Positions 28,877 to 38,368 of a DNA stretch of 64,000 nt are shown one piece after another. Origin of the DNA: an uncultured Hyphomonadaceae bacterium (GTDB lineage: Bacteria > Pseudomonadota > Alphaproteobacteria > Caulobacterales > Hyphomonadaceae); NCBI GenBank assembly GCA_938084575.1, contig CALKFG010000005.1, forward strand, positions 1 to 64,000, in the 5' to 3' direction. Below the pieces are notes generated by a model. It saw only the letters and a list, made by a program, of their open reading frames with translations, was not told the origin of the DNA and ran no database searches. The translations under genes were made by a program, and so were the position numbers. Each line of letters begins with the position of its first letter. The first letter of the stretch is position 1.

Positions 28877-29559
28877 CGCCCTATTTTATAGCCATATCGG
28901 GAGGCTCCGGTTCGGGTAAGTCGACCATTGCCGAGGCCTTGCAGAAAAAGTGTTCGGGAACAGGTGTGACCATTTTCAATGAGGACGGCTATTACTGGCC
29001 GATTGCTCATTATGGTCGGGCACATGACAGGATCGAGCGTCAGGCCATCATAGATCGGGTCAATTATGATGATCCTTCCAGCAAGGACACCGACCTGATG
29101 GGTCGGCAACTTGCCGCACTCAAATCCGGCCAGAAGATAGACCAGCCGATCTATAATTACGATTTGCATGACCGGGTCCCAGATCAGACCCACCCGATTT
29201 CACCTACCCCAATCATTGTGATCGAAGGCATTCATATCCTTTCGATTCCCGCGCTTCGGCCCCTTATCGATCTGTCCGTTTATGTCGACACGCCAGACGA
29301 TCTGCGACTGGCCCGCCGCCTCAGGCGAGACGTCCTGGAACGGGGACGAAATATCGACAGTGTTCTCAGACAATATCTGGGGACCGTCAGATCCGCGCAC
29401 TATCACCATACCTATCCCGCAATGTTCGAAGCTGACCTCGTCATCGCAGATGAGGGCCTTCCGGCCTATGGCCAGATTCGCGCCAGCGAAACCGCCGTCG
29501 ACCGAATGCTGGCGCCGATCCTTGGACGCCTGAAGCATGATGGTGTTCTGAGCGCCTAG
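28873..29559 (+). CDS. udk: Uridine kinase
   Basis: A 228-residue P-loop kinase of the uridine kinase/phosphoribulokinase family that phosphorylates uridine (and cytidine) in pyrimidine salvage. Features are [30 protein letters not shown]-equivalent [36 protein letters not shown] and the lid [23 protein letters not shown]. The start is a TTG overlapping the fur stop (TTGA); a nearby ATG at 28863 is out of frame. Translation is probably coupled to fur. Confidence 0.88.
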   Translation: MTPYFIAISGGSGSGKSTIAEALQKKCSGTGVTIFNEDGYYWPIAHYGRAHDRIERQAIIDRVNYDDPSSKDTDLMGRQLAALKSGQKIDQPIYNYDLHDRVPDQTHPISPTPIIVIEGIHILSIPALRPLIDLSVYVDTPDDLRLARRLRRDVLERGRNIDSVLRQYLGTVRSAHYHHTYPAMFEADLVIADEGLPAYGQIRASETAVDRMLAPILGRLKHDGVLSA

Positions 29560-30236
29560 AGAAAGCTGGCGATGTCGGGCAGCGCCTTCTTAACGAGGGC
29601 GTGATTGGGCACCTGCGCATCCTCCGCCGGATAGCCGACAACCAGAATCAGAAATGGCTTTTCCGTCTTGGGCCGGCCGCAGAGGTCGTTCAGAAAGGTC
29701 ATCGGGTTAGGTGTATGGACCAGCGTGGCAAGGCCGGCCTGGTGGCAAGCCGCGATCAGAAAACCAGTCGCAATGCCAACACTCTCTGAGATATAGTAAT
29801 TCTTTCGATCTTCCGTCGTCGTCACACCACCCCGCCTTTGCGCAAAAATGCAAATCAACCAGGGCGCGATCGCCATGTAAGGTTTTACCGGATCTGTTCC
29901 GATGGGAGCCAGGGCCTGGAGCCAATCTTCACCGGCCCGGCGTTGATAAAAGGCCCGTTCCTCAGTTTCCGCTGCCTCACGAATGGCCGTCTTAAGCTTC
30001 TGGTTGCCAATGCAGGCAAAAAACCACGGCTGGTGATTGGCGCCGGACGGCGCTGTACCCGCCGACCGTACACACTCCGCAATCAGGTCCCGCGGGACAG
30101 GGCGGTCTGAAAACGACCTGACAGACCGTCGTGTTTGCAGATCTGTATGGAAAGCACGCGCCCGAGCGCGCATGTCCTCGAGAGGATAGGTCGGAAACCC
30201 CTGCAGGGGCTGGTGCGTATCAGGCCCCGTTTTCAT
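29556..30236 (-). CDS. Nitroreductase-fold flavoprotein, iodotyrosine-deiodinase-like
   Basis: A 226-residue FMN protein with [59 protein letters not shown] and [12 protein letters not shown], typical of the nitroreductase superfamily. Residues Glu93, Tyr97 and Lys118 show the spacing E-x3-Y-x20-K that forms the halotyrosine-binding lid of iodotyrosine deiodinases. Reductive dehalogenation of a halophenol or halotyrosine is therefore possible, though unproven. The start lies 17 bp inside the end of fabI; ATG 30242 is an alternative. It is probably the last gene of the fabA-fabI unit, and its stop overlaps the udk stop. Confidence 0.85.
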   Translation of the reverse strand: MKTGPDTHQPLQGFPTYPLEDMRARARAFHTDLQTRRSVRSFSDRPVPRDLIAECVRSAGTAPSGANHQPWFFACIGNQKLKTAIREAAETEERAFYQRRAGEDWLQALAPIGTDPVKPYMAIAPWLICIFAQRRGGVTTTEDRKNYYISESVGIATGFLIAACHQAGLATLVHTPNPMTFLNDLCGRPKTEKPFLILVVGYPAEDAQVPNHALVKKALPDIASFL

Positions 30237-31050
30237 CACCATCCGTAAGGTCTGGAACGCCCACAGCATGAAAGCCTGCATCAACGTGGATGACCTCACC
30301 CGCGATCGACTGACCAAGCGGCGACAGAAGGTACAGGGCGCATCCCGCGACCCCTTCCATGCTGGTATCTTGTTTCAGAAGGGACCAATCCCGTCCGGTG
30401 CTCATAAGGCCCTTGCCGCCCCGGATCCCGGCCATGGCCAGGGTTCGCATTGGACCCGCAGAGATTGCGTTGACGCGAATTCCCATTGGGCCAAGGTCCC
30501 GCGCCGCATAGCGGGTAGACGCTTCAAGCCCGGCCTTTGCGACACCCATCACGTTATAAGACGGGACGGTTCTCTCTGCCCCGAGATAGGTCATCGTCAC
30601 CATCGCCCCGCCGTCCGGCATGATCTCGCTGGCCCGCCGCGCCGCATCAATGAAGCTGAAGACAGAAATGTCCATGGCCCGCCGAAAGCCCTCTCTTGTA
30701 GTATTGGCCACCATGGATCCCTGAAGCTCATCCTTGCCGGCGAAGGCAATGGCGTGGACGAGAAAGTCAATCTTTTCCCACTTCTGGGCAATCGCGGCGA
30801 AGGCGGCATCCATTTCAGCGTCATCTGTAACATCCGCCGGAACCATGAAGTCCATGCCAATGCTCTCAACCAGTGGCCGGACGCGCCGCTCGAGGGCGTC
30901 TCCCTGATAAGTGAAGGCCAGCTCTGCGCCCTGGGCCGCCAGCTGCTGAGAGATGCCCCACGCAATAGAGTTCTTGTTGGCCACGCCCATGACCAGACCA
31001 CGCTTGCCAGCCATAAGCGTGCCGCCTGGCATGTTTCCATAATCGGCCAT
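30220..31050 (-). CDS. fabI: Enoyl-[acyl-carrier-protein] reductase FabI
   Basis: NADH-dependent enoyl-ACP reductase closing each cycle of fatty-acid elongation, the triclosan/isoniazid-class target. The 276-residue SDR protein shows [28 protein letters not shown], the catalytic Tyr/Lys in [25 protein letters not shown], and [20 protein letters not shown] precedes the start at 31050. It follows fabA by 25 bp; fabB, which lies between them in many alphaproteobacteria, is absent here. Confidence 0.96.
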   Translation of the reverse strand: MADYGNMPGGTLMAGKRGLVMGVANKNSIAWGISQQLAAQGAELAFTYQGDALERRVRPLVESIGMDFMVPADVTDDAEMDAAFAAIAQKWEKIDFLVHAIAFAGKDELQGSMVANTTREGFRRAMDISVFSFIDAARRASEIMPDGGAMVTMTYLGAERTVPSYNVMGVAKAGLEASTRYAARDLGPMGIRVNAISAGPMRTLAMAGIRGGKGLMSTGRDWSLLKQDTSMEGVAGCALYLLSPLGQSIAGEVIHVDAGFHAVGVPDLTDGDENGA

Positions 31051-31075
31051 CGCTGACTCCCCTGCTGATCTAAAC

Positions 31076-31609
31076 TTAAAGCTCTTCCGGCCGGAACAAG
31101 CCAACTTTCATATCCTGAGCGGTATAAACACGCCGGTCATCAACGAAGACGCGGCCGTCGGCGATGCCCAGAACAAGGCGCCCGCGTTTCACTTTCTTCA
31201 TATCAATTTCGTAGCGCACGAGTTTGGTGTCCGGCGTGATCTGGCCGGTGAATTTCACTTCGCCGACGCCCAATGCCCTGCCCTTGCCTGGCGATCCCGA
31301 CCAGCCCAGCCAGTAACCAACAGCCTGCCACATCGCATCCAGGCCAAGACACCCCGGCATGACAGGATCGCCAGGGAAGTGGCACTGGAAGAACCAAAGA
31401 TCAGGATGAATATCGAACTCTCCGATCACATGTCCTTTGCCAAAGGGTCCGCCCTCCATCGAGATCTCGGTGATGCGATCCATCATCAGCATTGGGGGCG
31501 TTGGCAACTGGGCATTCCCAGGGCCAAACAATTCTCCGCGGCCGGATTGAAGCAACTCTTCGTAGGAATAGGATGATTGGGGTTCGTGAAATTCAGTCGG
31601 TGTCGTCAT
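31076..31609 (-). CDS. fabA: 3-hydroxydecanoyl-ACP dehydratase/isomerase FabA
   Basis: Introduces the cis double bond of unsaturated fatty acids at the C10 stage. The 177-residue hot-dog protein has [15 protein letters not shown], the catalytic His in [24 protein letters not shown] with the Asp in that segment, and [11 protein letters not shown]. Start [11 protein letters not shown] at 31609 fits the family; a 33-bp extension is less likely. It is upstream of fabI on the same strand. Confidence 0.96.
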   Translation of the reverse strand: MTTPTEFHEPQSSYSYEELLQSGRGELFGPGNAQLPTPPMLMMDRITEISMEGGPFGKGHVIGEFDIHPDLWFFQCHFPGDPVMPGCLGLDAMWQAVGYWLGWSGSPGKGRALGVGEVKFTGQITPDTKLVRYEIDMKKVKRGRLVLGIADGRVFVDDRRVYTAQDMKVGLFRPEEL

Positions 31610-31654
31610 GGGAAGCCTGTATTTCCGACGCTCAGAGAGCAAGCTGGGAGGGTG

Positions 31655-32221
31655 TTAACGGTTGCTCGGAACACCCGCAAGCCTTTGTTCGGCCTGTTCC
31701 CCTGTAACCGCAACCGCGCCCCACAGCACATTTGGCCGAACCAGTCCCCGGATCTTCTCAATTCTCAGCTTGCACCAGTCCGGATCACAGGCCTCGACCG
31801 CGGCGACAACGCCCGCTTCGAGCTCGGCAACGGCCCTCGACTCATCGGACCTTCGCGCCCGCATGACAGTGTCCTGAACGACCAGGGCGAATGGTTCATC
31901 GGACAGCATTCTGGCCTGAACCCAAACCTCATCACCCTGGCTGTCACGGATCCGCCGCCAATTATGAGTTTCCCGCACAATCAGGACCGGGAGACCCGCG
32001 CGCTCATACCGCCAGATAATTGGGTGGTCCAAGCTGGGACCCTGCCGTCCATGAACCGCCGAATATCGCAACGACGCAAATCGCGGCACCGGTTCGCCTG
32101 AAAACCGGCTCATCTGCGACTCTTCCCGGGCGAGGTCGGCACCGGCTGGCAAGACTGCGGCGACAAAAGCGGCAAAAATCCCTACCGCTGGGAACAGAAA
32201 AAGGTTAAACGGCGTCATCAT
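31655..32221 (-). CDS. Secreted SH3-like domain protein
   Basis: A 188-residue protein with a signal-like N-terminus (FLFPAVGIFAAFVAAVLPAGA) and two SH3-like stretches: RFASLRYSAVHGRQGPSLDHPIIWRYERAGLPVLIVRETHNWRRIRDSQGDEVWV and a second repeat after residue 125 ending LRIEKIRGLVRPNVLWG. This is the bacterial SH3/DUF1058 type found in periplasmic proteins that may bind peptidoglycan. The start is uncertain: two adjacent ATGs (32221 and 32218) or one further upstream. It is divergent from the hydroxyacid dehydrogenase. Confidence 0.8.
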   Translation of the reverse strand: MMTPFNLFLFPAVGIFAAFVAAVLPAGADLAREESQMSRFSGEPVPRFASLRYSAVHGRQGPSLDHPIIWRYERAGLPVLIVRETHNWRRIRDSQGDEVWVQARMLSDEPFALVVQDTVMRARRSDESRAVAELEAGVVAAVEACDPDWCKLRIEKIRGLVRPNVLWGAVAVTGEQAEQRLAGVPSNR

Positions 32222-32315
32222 CCATGGAAATAGCCCGATTGTGGTGAATCGAGGGTAAAGTCCCAGATTGGCGAGTGCCATTCTGTCTGCTAGTCGGAAT
32301 AGAAAAGGAAACCAC

Positions 32316-33302
32316 ATGCCTGCAAAACGTCTCAAAGTGGTCGTCACCCGCCGTCTCCCCGATCCCGTGGAGCTGAGGTTGAAAGAGCTCTTCGATACGG
32401 ATCTCAACGAGACGGATGCCCCGATGAGTGAAGATCAGCTCGTTGATGCTGTGGGCCGGGCGGATGTTGTTGTTTCGACAGTCACTGATCAGATTGACGG
32501 ACGTATCCTGGCGCGGGCGGGGGAATCGCTTCGGCTCATCGCCCAATTCGGCGCGGGCGTCGACAATATCGATGTTCACTCGGCCGTACAGCGAGGCATT
32601 ACCGTAACCAACACACCCGGCGTGCTGACCGACGATACCGCGGATGCGACGATGGCGCTCATTCTTGCCGTTCCGCGCCGCCTTCACGAAGGCATAGAGC
32701 TGATGGCGACCGGGGGATTCGATGGCTGGTCTCCAACCTGGATGATGGGCCGCAGGCTGGCCGGAAAACGTTTGGGCATTATTGGAATGGGCAGGATTGG
32801 CCAGGCGGTTGCCCGACGGGCAAAAGCCTTTGGCCTGCAGATCCACTACCATAACAGAAAGGCCGTTTCCCGGCACATCGAAGAACAATTGGAAGCAACC
32901 TATTGGGAAAGTCTCGACCAGATGCTGGCGCGAATGGACATTGTCTGCGTGAACTGCCCGCACACGCCGGCGACGTTTCACCTGCTCAATGCGAGACGGC
33001 TCAAGCTGATGAAGTCCGACGCCTTCATCATCAATACGGCACGCGGCGAAGTCATAGATGAAGCGGCGCTGGCCCGGGCCCTTCGGGCCGGCGAACTGGC
33101 TGGCGCAGGTCTGGATGTGTTTGAGCGCGAGCCCAAGGTCAACCCGGACCTGATCGGCCTTCCCAATGTCATCCTACTCCCTCATATGGGATCGGCAACT
33201 CTCGAAGGCCGGGTCGAAATGGGTGAGAAAGTGATCATCAACATCAAGACATTTGATGATGGTCACAAACCACCAGACCGGGTGATACCGGCGATCCTCT
33301 AA
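32316..33302 (+). CDS. D-isomer-specific 2-hydroxyacid dehydrogenase (glyoxylate reductase-like)
   Basis: A 328-residue NAD(P)-dependent dehydrogenase. It has the N-terminal catalytic fold with FGAGVDNIDVHSAVQRGITVTNTPGVLTDDTADATMALIL, the Rossmann motif GIIGMGRIGQAVARRAKAFG, and the catalytic Arg (NTARGEVIDE), Glu (FEREPKVNPDL) and His (LLPHMGSAT). This resembles glyoxylate/hydroxypyruvate reductases; the precise substrate is not determinable. AAAAGGAA precedes the start. It is divergent from the SH3-like gene, and its stop abuts the stop of the DUF1150 gene. Confidence 0.92.
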   Translation: MPAKRLKVVVTRRLPDPVELRLKELFDTDLNETDAPMSEDQLVDAVGRADVVVSTVTDQIDGRILARAGESLRLIAQFGAGVDNIDVHSAVQRGITVTNTPGVLTDDTADATMALILAVPRRLHEGIELMATGGFDGWSPTWMMGRRLAGKRLGIIGMGRIGQAVARRAKAFGLQIHYHNRKAVSRHIEEQLEATYWESLDQMLARMDIVCVNCPHTPATFHLLNARRLKLMKSDAFIINTARGEVIDEAALARALRAGELAGAGLDVFEREPKVNPDLIGLPNVILLPHMGSATLEGRVEMGEKVIINIKTFDDGHKPPDRVIPAIL

Positions 33303-33304
33303 CC

Positions 33305-33547
33305 CTAATGGACGCTGACCGGAATCAGTCTGTTGGCAGCAGCCGCAGCAAAGGCCTGCTCTCGACCTTCTACAATTGCGAGCTTTTCACCCTCTGCGCT
33401 TGTCAGAACATAAAGCGCTTCCGAATCGCAGATGGCCTCAAGCGCCTCATTTGGCAAATCTGCCAGCTCCGCATCGCAGATTAATCGAATATATGTAAGT
33501 CGCCGCGGATCAGTGTGGGCGCCAATTTTCTCTTCTATACCGTCCAT
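33305..33547 (-). CDS. DUF1150-type small protein
   Basis: An 80-residue protein ending NRLIPVSVH. The overall pattern (YIRLI...ALYVLTSAEGEKLAIVEGREQAFAAAAANRLIPVSVH) fits DUF1150, an alphaproteobacterial family that often neighbours small heat-shock proteins. No heat-shock gene is adjacent here, and the function is unknown. AAGGAG with good spacing precedes ATG 33545-33547; the longer frame runs antisense through tRNA-Ala and is rejected. Confidence 0.75.
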   Translation of the reverse strand: MDGIEEKIGAHTDPRRLTYIRLICDAELADLPNEALEAICDSEALYVLTSAEGEKLAIVEGREQAFAAAAANRLIPVSVH

Positions 33548-33687
33548 CTCGAGCTCCTTCTTCCAAAGACAGGACCTTCCCGAACCATCCGTGACCCCTT
33601 TTCGGCAGCCCGGATCGTCCTTTTCAGACTTCTTGATTTGGGGAGCGGGCCCGGTCAGGTCAAGGACCCGCCGCAAAACAGAAAACC

Positions 33688-33763
<76 letters not shown>

Positions 33764-33810
33764 GAACCGGGAATAGGCGAAATACGTGTTCGCCCCAGGA
33801 CAATCAAGCC

Positions 33811-34341
33811 TTAATTGTCATCCTCATCATCTGAGCCGATATCGTCCGCATCGGGTTCACCCAGCTCATTATCATCATCGATATCAATATCATCGTCGCC
33901 GAGGTCGAAATCCTCGTCCTCTTCGTCCAGGAGCTCATCATCCTGGTCATCATCGACGCCTTCCTCAGAGAACCCAGCCGGTACCTTGCCGGGCACACCC
34001 TCATCGTCGCCGTCGCCAGTTGAGCTCATATCCAGCGGCACCTCGTCCTCGTCACCCCCGAGTTCACGCGCCTCTTCTTCTGGCGCATCGTCCTCTTCGT
34101 CCACGACCGACTTGTTCTTCACAAGGATTTCTTCATCGTCATCCTCGTCATCATCGTCCTCAGGGACCGCCTCTTTGGCTGCTTTGGTCCTGACCTTGGC
34201 ACGAGTCGCCTGAACCGTTTCGTCGTCAGGGTCAAAACTGTGTCCACATTTCGGACAGGTTGCGGGGCGCTTGTTCAAATCATAGAACTTCGCTTCACAT
34301 TTCGGACAAACCTGTTTGGTGCCTAGTTCCGGTTCCGCCAT
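33811..34341 (-). CDS. TIGR02300-family FYDLN acid protein
   Basis: A 176-residue alphaproteobacterial protein. The first 45 residues form a zinc-ribbon-like domain with two CxxC pairs: MAEPELGTKQVCPKCEAKFYDLNKRPATCPKCGHSF. The FYDLN motif names the family. The rest is a very long acidic Asp/Glu tail. The function is unknown; a nucleic-acid or protein-binding scaffold is plausible. A second ATG one codon upstream (34344) could serve. It is divergent from aroA with 103 bp between them, a neighbourhood (tRNA-Ala, FYDLN, aroA-cmk-rpsA) shared by other alphaproteobacteria. Confidence 0.9.
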   Translation of the reverse strand: MAEPELGTKQVCPKCEAKFYDLNKRPATCPKCGHSFDPDDETVQATRAKVRTKAAKEAVPEDDDDEDDDEEILVKNKSVVDEEDDAPEEEARELGGDEDEVPLDMSSTGDGDDEGVPGKVPAGFSEEGVDDDQDDELLDEEDEDFDLGDDDIDIDDDNELGEPDADDIGSDDEDDN

Positions 34342-34444
34342 CATCTGGACCCCTTGCTGAGAATACGCTGCCCGCGCGCTTGCCAGAAACGTCCGTCCCT
34401 GTCAAAGCGCTTTTTGTTATCGTCTTCAAGGGAACCCCAGGGTA

Positions 34445-35770
34445 ATGCGTTGGACATCCACGCCCGTCACAGAAATCAAGGGTTCGCTGAGAGCGCCCGG
34501 CGATAAGTCATGTTCCCACCGCGCCCTCATTCTGGCCGGTCTGGCAGACGGGCGCTCAGAAATCTCCGGGCTTCTTGAGGGGGATGACGTCAAAAAAACG
34601 GGAGACGCCATGGCCGCTCTCGGCGCCGGAATTGAGCAGACGGGCGCGGGAAAATGGTTGGTTTCAGGCGTCGGCCGAGCGGGCCTACAGGCCCCCGTCA
34701 GGCCGCTTGATTTTGGCAATTCCGGAACCGGCTCACGTCTCATCATGGGCGTTATTGCCGGTCATTCGATCACAGCCACACTGATCGGGGACACAAGCCT
34801 GTCCTCGCGTCCTATGGCCAGGGTCATGCGGCCGCTTGAGAAAATGGGTGCCCGGTTTGAAGCCAGCTCCGGCGACCGCCTTCCACTGCAGGAAACCGGC
34901 CGAGACCCGCTGGAGGCGATCCATTACAGCCCGCCTCAGGCATCCGCCCAGGTCAAATCGTGTCTCCTGCTTGCCGGCCTCCGCGCGCAAGGCATTACGA
35001 CAGTATATGAGCCACGCCCGACCCGCGATCACAGCGAGCGCATGCTCAGCGGGTTCGGGGCAGACGTCCGTGTGAAACGCGATGGCGCAGGCAATGTGGT
35101 TTCAATTGCGGGCGGGCAGAGACTGACGGGCCAGCGTACGGAAGTGCCGGGCGACCCGTCCTCCGTTGCCTTTCTCGCCACCGCAGCAATGCTGTCGCCA
35201 CGCGGAGGGATTGTGGTCGAAGGGACAATGTCGAACGCTACGCGCGACGGCTTTTTCCGCGCTGTAGAAATGATGGGCGGGTGCGTAGGCGCGGAGGATG
35301 CCGGCACGGCCGCGGGTGAACGGCTGATCGATATGTCGTTCGAGACCAGTGCGCTGAACGGCATCAATGTTCCGGAAGCGCTCGTACCCGCGATGATCGA
35401 CGAGTTCCCGATCCTGGCCGTCCTTGCAGCCTTCGCCTCTGGAGAGACCCGGATTTCCGGGGCAGAAGAGCTTCGGGTCAAGGAATCAGACCGTATTAGC
35501 GCAACCATCAATATGTTAAGGGCCAATGGCGTCGACGTCGAAGAACAAGCAGACGGCTTCATCGTCCAGGGCTGTGGCGGCCCCGTTCCCGGTGGTGGCT
35601 TTATTGAGACCCATCATGATCATCGGATCGCGATGAGCGCTCTAGTCATGGGCACGGCGTCTCAGAAGCCTGTCACCATTGATGATGCCAGCATGATCGC
35701 AACCAGCTATCCCGCCTTTTTCAGAGATATGCAGATGATCGGCGCAAATCTGTCTGAAAGCGCACCATGA
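34445..35770 (+). CDS. aroA: 5-enolpyruvylshikimate-3-phosphate synthase, class II-like
   Basis: Shikimate-pathway enzyme joining PEP and shikimate-3-phosphate. The 441 residues show GDKSCSHRALILAGLADG, LDFGNSGTGSRLIMG, ASAQVKSCLLLAGL, TRDHSERMLSGFGAD, PGDPSSVAFLATAA, DEFPILAVLAAFA, LRVKESDRIS and HHDHRIAMSALVMG, closest to class II (CP4-like) enzymes. At the position equivalent to CP4 Ala100 it has Gly94 (GNSGTGSR). The cmk start overlaps the stop by 4 bp, giving the common aroA-cmk-rpsA order. Confidence 0.96.
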   Translation: MRWTSTPVTEIKGSLRAPGDKSCSHRALILAGLADGRSEISGLLEGDDVKKTGDAMAALGAGIEQTGAGKWLVSGVGRAGLQAPVRPLDFGNSGTGSRLIMGVIAGHSITATLIGDTSLSSRPMARVMRPLEKMGARFEASSGDRLPLQETGRDPLEAIHYSPPQASAQVKSCLLLAGLRAQGITTVYEPRPTRDHSERMLSGFGADVRVKRDGAGNVVSIAGGQRLTGQRTEVPGDPSSVAFLATAAMLSPRGGIVVEGTMSNATRDGFFRAVEMMGGCVGAEDAGTAAGERLIDMSFETSALNGINVPEALVPAMIDEFPILAVLAAFASGETRISGAEELRVKESDRISATINMLRANGVDVEEQADGFIVQGCGGPVPGGGFIETHHDHRIAMSALVMGTASQKPVTIDDASMIATSYPAFFRDMQMIGANLSESAP

Positions 35771-36399
35771 TCATTGCAATCGACGGCACGCTTGCCTCCG
35801 GAAAGGGAACCATCGCACGTCAACTGGCGGCACGGTACAACCTGCCCCATCTTGATACCGGCCTGCTTTACCGCGCCACGGCAGCAGCAGCGCTCGGACA
35901 CGGCGTGGCGCTCGACAACGAGGCCCAGATCGCTCAGCTGGCCAGCCAGCTTGACCTGACAAAGCTGACCGACCCCGGCCTGCGCACCGGTGAAATGGGT
36001 GCAGCAGCCTCGCGTATTGCGGTTTTCCCCGCCGTTCGCGGCGCCTTGCTCAAACTGCAAAAGGACTTCGCCCAGCGTCCGGAAGGCGCCGTTCTCGATG
36101 GCCGTGACATCGGCACAGTCGTGTGCCCGGAGGCGGATGTAAAATTGTGGATCGACGCGGACATCACCATCCGCGCCAAACGTCGCTGGCAGGAACTTCA
36201 GGCACAGGGTGAAAACCTGTCCGTCAACGAAATGCTGGCCCAGCTGAGGGAAAGAGATGCACGTGACCGGTCTCGCAGTCTGGCCCCGATGCAAAGAGCC
36301 GCAGATGCACGCTTGATCGACACATCTGATCTGACTATAGACGCGGCTGTGGATAAAGCCGTGGCGATTATTGAAGCCGCCACAGGCCGCATTGCCTGA
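35767..36399 (+). CDS. cmk: Cytidylate kinase
   Basis: Phosphorylates CMP and dCMP. The 210-residue P-loop kinase shows IAIDGTLASGKGTIARQLA, LDTGLLYRATA, VLDGRDIGTVVCPEADVKLWIDA, and the lid RDARDRSRSLAPMQRAADARLIDTS. Normally the P-loop begins GPAGSGK; here GTLASGKG is a mild variant. The start overlaps the aroA stop (ATGA), so it is translationally coupled. A 116-bp gap precedes rpsA. Confidence 0.95.
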   Translation: MIIAIDGTLASGKGTIARQLAARYNLPHLDTGLLYRATAAAALGHGVALDNEAQIAQLASQLDLTKLTDPGLRTGEMGAAASRIAVFPAVRGALLKLQKDFAQRPEGAVLDGRDIGTVVCPEADVKLWIDADITIRAKRRWQELQAQGENLSVNEMLAQLRERDARDRSRSLAPMQRAADARLIDTSDLTIDAAVDKAVAIIEAATGRIA

Positions 36400-36515
36400 A
36401 AGGTGTTCGTCACAGTCGTGACCCCTTTGCGCTTTTATCCCAACGCAGAGACGTCTGACCGGGACATGGTGTCCCTGGCCGTAAACCCCGTCCGATCTGC
36501 GCAACCGGAGACCCC

Positions 36516-38273
36516 ATGACAGACTCAATGAACCCCTCGACCGACGATTTTGCCGCAATGTTCGAGGAAAGCGCCGGCGCCGCAACCCTTCAAGAAGGCC
36601 GCGTCGTGCCAGCAACAGTTATTGCCAATAATGGCGATTATCTGACCCTGGATGTTGGCCTGAAGACCGAAGGCCGCGTCCCGGTCAAGGAATTCCTGCT
36701 GGAAGACAAGCAGCCGGAGCCAGGCGATATCGTCGAAGTTTACCTCGACCGCATCGAGAATCTTATGGGTGATGCTGTCCTGTCTCGTGACAAGGCCCGC
36801 CGCGAAGAGAGCTGGATCAAGCTGGAAGACAGCCACAATAAGGATGAGCCCGTCAAAGGCGCCATTGTTGGCCGGGTGAAGGGCGGATTTACCGTCGATC
36901 TCGGCGGCGTCAGCGCGTTCCTGCCGGGTTCCCAGGTCGACATCCGGCCGGTTCGAGATGTTGGTCCGCTGATGAACGAGGTCCAGCCCTTCGCTATCCT
37001 GAAAATGGACCGGGCGCGCGGCAATGTCGTCGTATCACGTCGCGCCATTCTGGAAGAAAGCCGCGCCGAGCAGCGGGCTGAAATCGTCGGAAATATGGGC
37101 GAAGGCGATGTCCGCGATGGCGTCGTTAAAAACATCACGGATTATGGTGCATTCGTCGACCTCGGCGGCATTGATGGCCTGCTCCATGTCACGGACATGA
37201 GCTGGAAACGGGTCAACCACCCCAGCCAGGTGGTGAATGTTGGCGACACGGTGAAAGTACAGATCATCAAGATCAATCCCGACACCCAGCGCATCTCGCT
37301 CGGCATGAAGCAGCTCGAGACAGATCCCTGGGACGATATCGGATCAAAATATGTCGTCGGAACCCGCATGACGGGCCAGGTGACCAATATTACAGACTAC
37401 GGCGCCTTCGTTGAGCTTGAGGACGGCGTCGAGGGCCTGATCCACGTCTCTGAAATGAGCTGGACCAAAAAGAACATTCACCCCGGCAAGATTGTTTCGA
37501 CCTCACAGGAAGTTCTGGTTGAAGTGCTCGACGTCGATTCCGACAAGCGGCGAATTTCCCTCGGCCTGAAACAAACCCAGGATAATCCATGGTCCGCCTT
37601 CATGGCAGAACATCCTGCCGGAACCGAAATTGAAGGCGAAATTCGGGGCATTACCGAATTTGGCCTGTTCGTTGGACTGGGACCGGAGCTGGATGGCATG
37701 GTCCATATCAACGACATTTCCTGGGATACGTCAGGCGAAGACGCCATTCAGGGCTTTAACAAAGGCGACATGGTCAAGGCCAAAGTGCTCGACGTTGACA
37801 TTGATAAGGAGCGGATTTCCCTCGGCATCAAGCAGCTGTCCGGAGACCCGATCTCCGACAATAGCGAAGTGAAGCGCGGTGCCATCGTGACGTGTACGGT
37901 AACGGAAGTGGCGTCGGGAGGCATCGAAGTGGAATTTGGCGACCCGGCTGTCAAATCCTTCGTCCGCCGCTCAGACCTGTCGCGTGACCGCAGCGAACAG
38001 CGCCCCGAGCGCTTCGCCGTGGGTGACAAGGTCGACGCCAAGGTCACGACCGTAGACAAGGCGTCGCGCCGGATATCGGTGTCGATCAAAGCGCTGGAAA
38101 TCTCCGAGGAGAAAGAGGCTGTTGCCCAGTATGGCTCCGCAGACAGCGGTGCATCTCTTGGTGATATTCTCGGCGCCGCTCTGGCCAATACGGAAACGGC
38201 CGAGCCTGAAGAGGCCCCTAAGGCGAAAAAAGCACCTGCCAAAAACGCCAAGGCGACCCAGGACGACGCCTGA
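36516..38273 (+). CDS. rpsA: 30S ribosomal protein S1
   Basis: RNA-binding protein that recruits mRNA to the 30S subunit. The 585 residues hold six S1 repeats (about 28-95, 113-178, 197-265, 282-352, 369-438, 455-522). Repeats three to five carry the classical [24 protein letters not shown]-like wording. A Lys/Ala-rich tail follows. CCGGAGA precedes the ATG. A strong rho-independent terminator lies 46 bp past the stop. Confidence 0.97.
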   Translation: MTDSMNPSTDDFAAMFEESAGAATLQEGRVVPATVIANNGDYLTLDVGLKTEGRVPVKEFLLEDKQPEPGDIVEVYLDRIENLMGDAVLSRDKARREESWIKLEDSHNKDEPVKGAIVGRVKGGFTVDLGGVSAFLPGSQVDIRPVRDVGPLMNEVQPFAILKMDRARGNVVVSRRAILEESRAEQRAEIVGNMGEGDVRDGVVKNITDYGAFVDLGGIDGLLHVTDMSWKRVNHPSQVVNVGDTVKVQIIKINPDTQRISLGMKQLETDPWDDIGSKYVVGTRMTGQVTNITDYGAFVELEDGVEGLIHVSEMSWTKKNIHPGKIVSTSQEVLVEVLDVDSDKRRISLGLKQTQDNPWSAFMAEHPAGTEIEGEIRGITEFGLFVGLGPELDGMVHINDISWDTSGEDAIQGFNKGDMVKAKVLDVDIDKERISLGIKQLSGDPISDNSEVKRGAIVTCTVTEVASGGIEVEFGDPAVKSFVRRSDLSRDRSEQRPERFAVGDKVDAKVTTVDKASRRISVSIKALEISEEKEAVAQYGSADSGASLGDILGAALANTETAEPEEAPKAKKAPAKNAKATQDDA

Positions 38274-38318
38274 GACGAGGAAGCCTCTTCCTAAAAGAAG
38301 CGTTAACTGTATAGAATG

Positions 38319-38353
38319 TGCGGCAGAGGCTCTGGCTTCTGCCGCATTTTTTG
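38319..38353 (+). terminator. Rho-independent terminator after rpsA
   Basis: TGCGGCAGA (38319-38327) pairs perfectly with TCTGCCGCA (38338-38346) around a 10-nt loop, followed at once by TTTTTTGTTT. It is the clearest intrinsic terminator of the window. It ends only 16-20 bp before the ihfB start, so ihfB either has its own promoter upstream of the hairpin or depends on read-through. Confidence 0.9.
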
Positions 38354-38368
38354 TTTAGGATCAACGAC

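Noticed and set aside
33815-34213. Apparent simple-sequence repeat rich in TCATCC/TCCTC
   Set aside because: It is explained by the Asp/Glu codons of the acidic tail of the FYDLN protein; no exact tandem unit is maintained.
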